From assembly GCA_031771865.1 (NCBI GenBank), contig JASISA010000023.1, positions 1,178,001 through 1,242,000 on the forward strand: a stretch of DNA of 64,000 bases, in the 5' to 3' direction. Numbering within the stretch: position 1 is the stretch's first letter; every line of letters starts with the position of its first letter. The position numbers were made by a program, and so were the translations under genes. The DNA is from Nothophaeocryptopus gaeumannii. Taxonomy: Eukaryota > Ascomycota > Dothideomycetes > Mycosphaerellales > Mycosphaerellaceae. Below the pieces are notes generated by a model that made no database searches, had not been told where the DNA came from, and saw only the letters and a list, made by a program, of their open reading frames with translations. Below, piece by piece: positions 63,632 through 64,000 of the stretch.

Positions 63632-64000
63632 TGGATGAAGCCATGTCGTGCCTGATTGTCGTGGGTGGGGGATCGCGTTTTGAATGAGCGAGGAATCGGT
63701 TCAAGGCACGTTGGTTTGTACATTGGAGGACAACATTGCTTCTCGTTCAAAGGGATGTACTAGAGTCACATACTTTCACATGCAATTGGGAAAATGGCAG
63801 CTTCTGCCTGATTTTTGGCCTGAACTGCGGGGCATTGCGTCATGAATGTGAATGAAATCATGTAAACAGTCAACTGCACATCAACTCTTCCGACGACAAG
63901 CTTCTGTTCTTGACTGTCGACACTGTCTAGATCTTCCTGCCTCCGTTACCGAAATCCTCACGTCTGATCGAGCCAACGGTGTCCGGCTTCGATCACCGCA
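63632..64000. other. Intergenic sequence to window end
   Basis: 369 bp with the 3' flank of the last gene. No feature is supported. Confidence 0.4.

Noticed and set aside
1..64000. Secondary-metabolite, mating-type or nonribosomal/polyketide cluster
   Set aside because: No synthase, P450, transporter set or HMG/alpha-box gene is present; neighbours are unrelated housekeeping genes.

Overview
The window is nuclear DNA of a filamentous ascomycete, most likely a Dothideomycete of the Capnodiales/Mycosphaerellales type. This rests on GT-AG introns of about 50-70 nt, compact genes on both strands, fungal orthologues (FlbA-type RGS protein, Get1, Chk1, holocytochrome c synthase, Dot5-type peroxiredoxin, mevalonate decarboxylase) and two small families of F-box-like genes (one carrying the LPxELRNRIYR motif) of a kind I associate with this group. 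I saw no rRNA, tRNA or CRISPR. The genus is not decided by the sequence.

Layout. 1-3.1 kb: a truncated PPR protein and mitoribosomal protein mS23, head to head. 3.4-5.9 kb: three F-box-like paralogues, one intact, one with an in-frame TGA, one frameshifted. 6.1-10.9 kb: a coiled-coil protein with a KEN box, mitochondrial monothiol glutaredoxin Grx5, phosphopantothenoylcysteine decarboxylase, and a multi-pass membrane protein. 12-14.2 kb: an unrecognised gene and a broken paralogue. 15.1-21.3 kb: an alpha/beta hydrolase with Cys at the nucleophile elbow, a secreted arylsulfotransferase-like protein, and mevalonate diphosphate decarboxylase. 21.7-26.0 kb is the most dynamic part: two small secreted cysteine-rich proteins, a heme lyase, three more F-box-like genes or fragments, and a probable solo copia-type LTR.

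26.6-30.9 kb: a mitochondrial ACOT9-like thioesterase head to head with a DUF3405 Golgi-type protein. 30.9-37.3 kb: a gene-poor stretch with a 200-bp AT-rich island. 37.3-42.8 kb: FlbA/RGS and Chk1, in tandem. 42.8-46.3 kb: again no gene I can support. 46.3-49.3 kb: Get1 and ethanolamine-phosphate cytidylyltransferase, head to head. 49.7-52.0 kb: two genes of doubtful integrity. 52.7-64 kb: a PLDc_N small membrane protein, a Tcp11/Sok1-like protein, a small gene with a long GA/CT microsatellite in its first intron, an amino acid transporter, a nuclear peroxiredoxin and an unrecognised 395-residue protein.

Most genes are housekeeping and many serve mitochondria (PPR, mS23, Grx5, heme lyase, thioesterase) or ER/Golgi membranes (Get1, Ect1, DUF3405). 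Head-to-head pairs sharing short promoters are common. Lineage-specific genes, pseudogenes and the transposon trace are interspersed, concentrated at 3-6, 12-14 and 21-26 kb. Exon boundaries were read by hand from splice motifs and reading-frame continuity; none is supported by transcripts.
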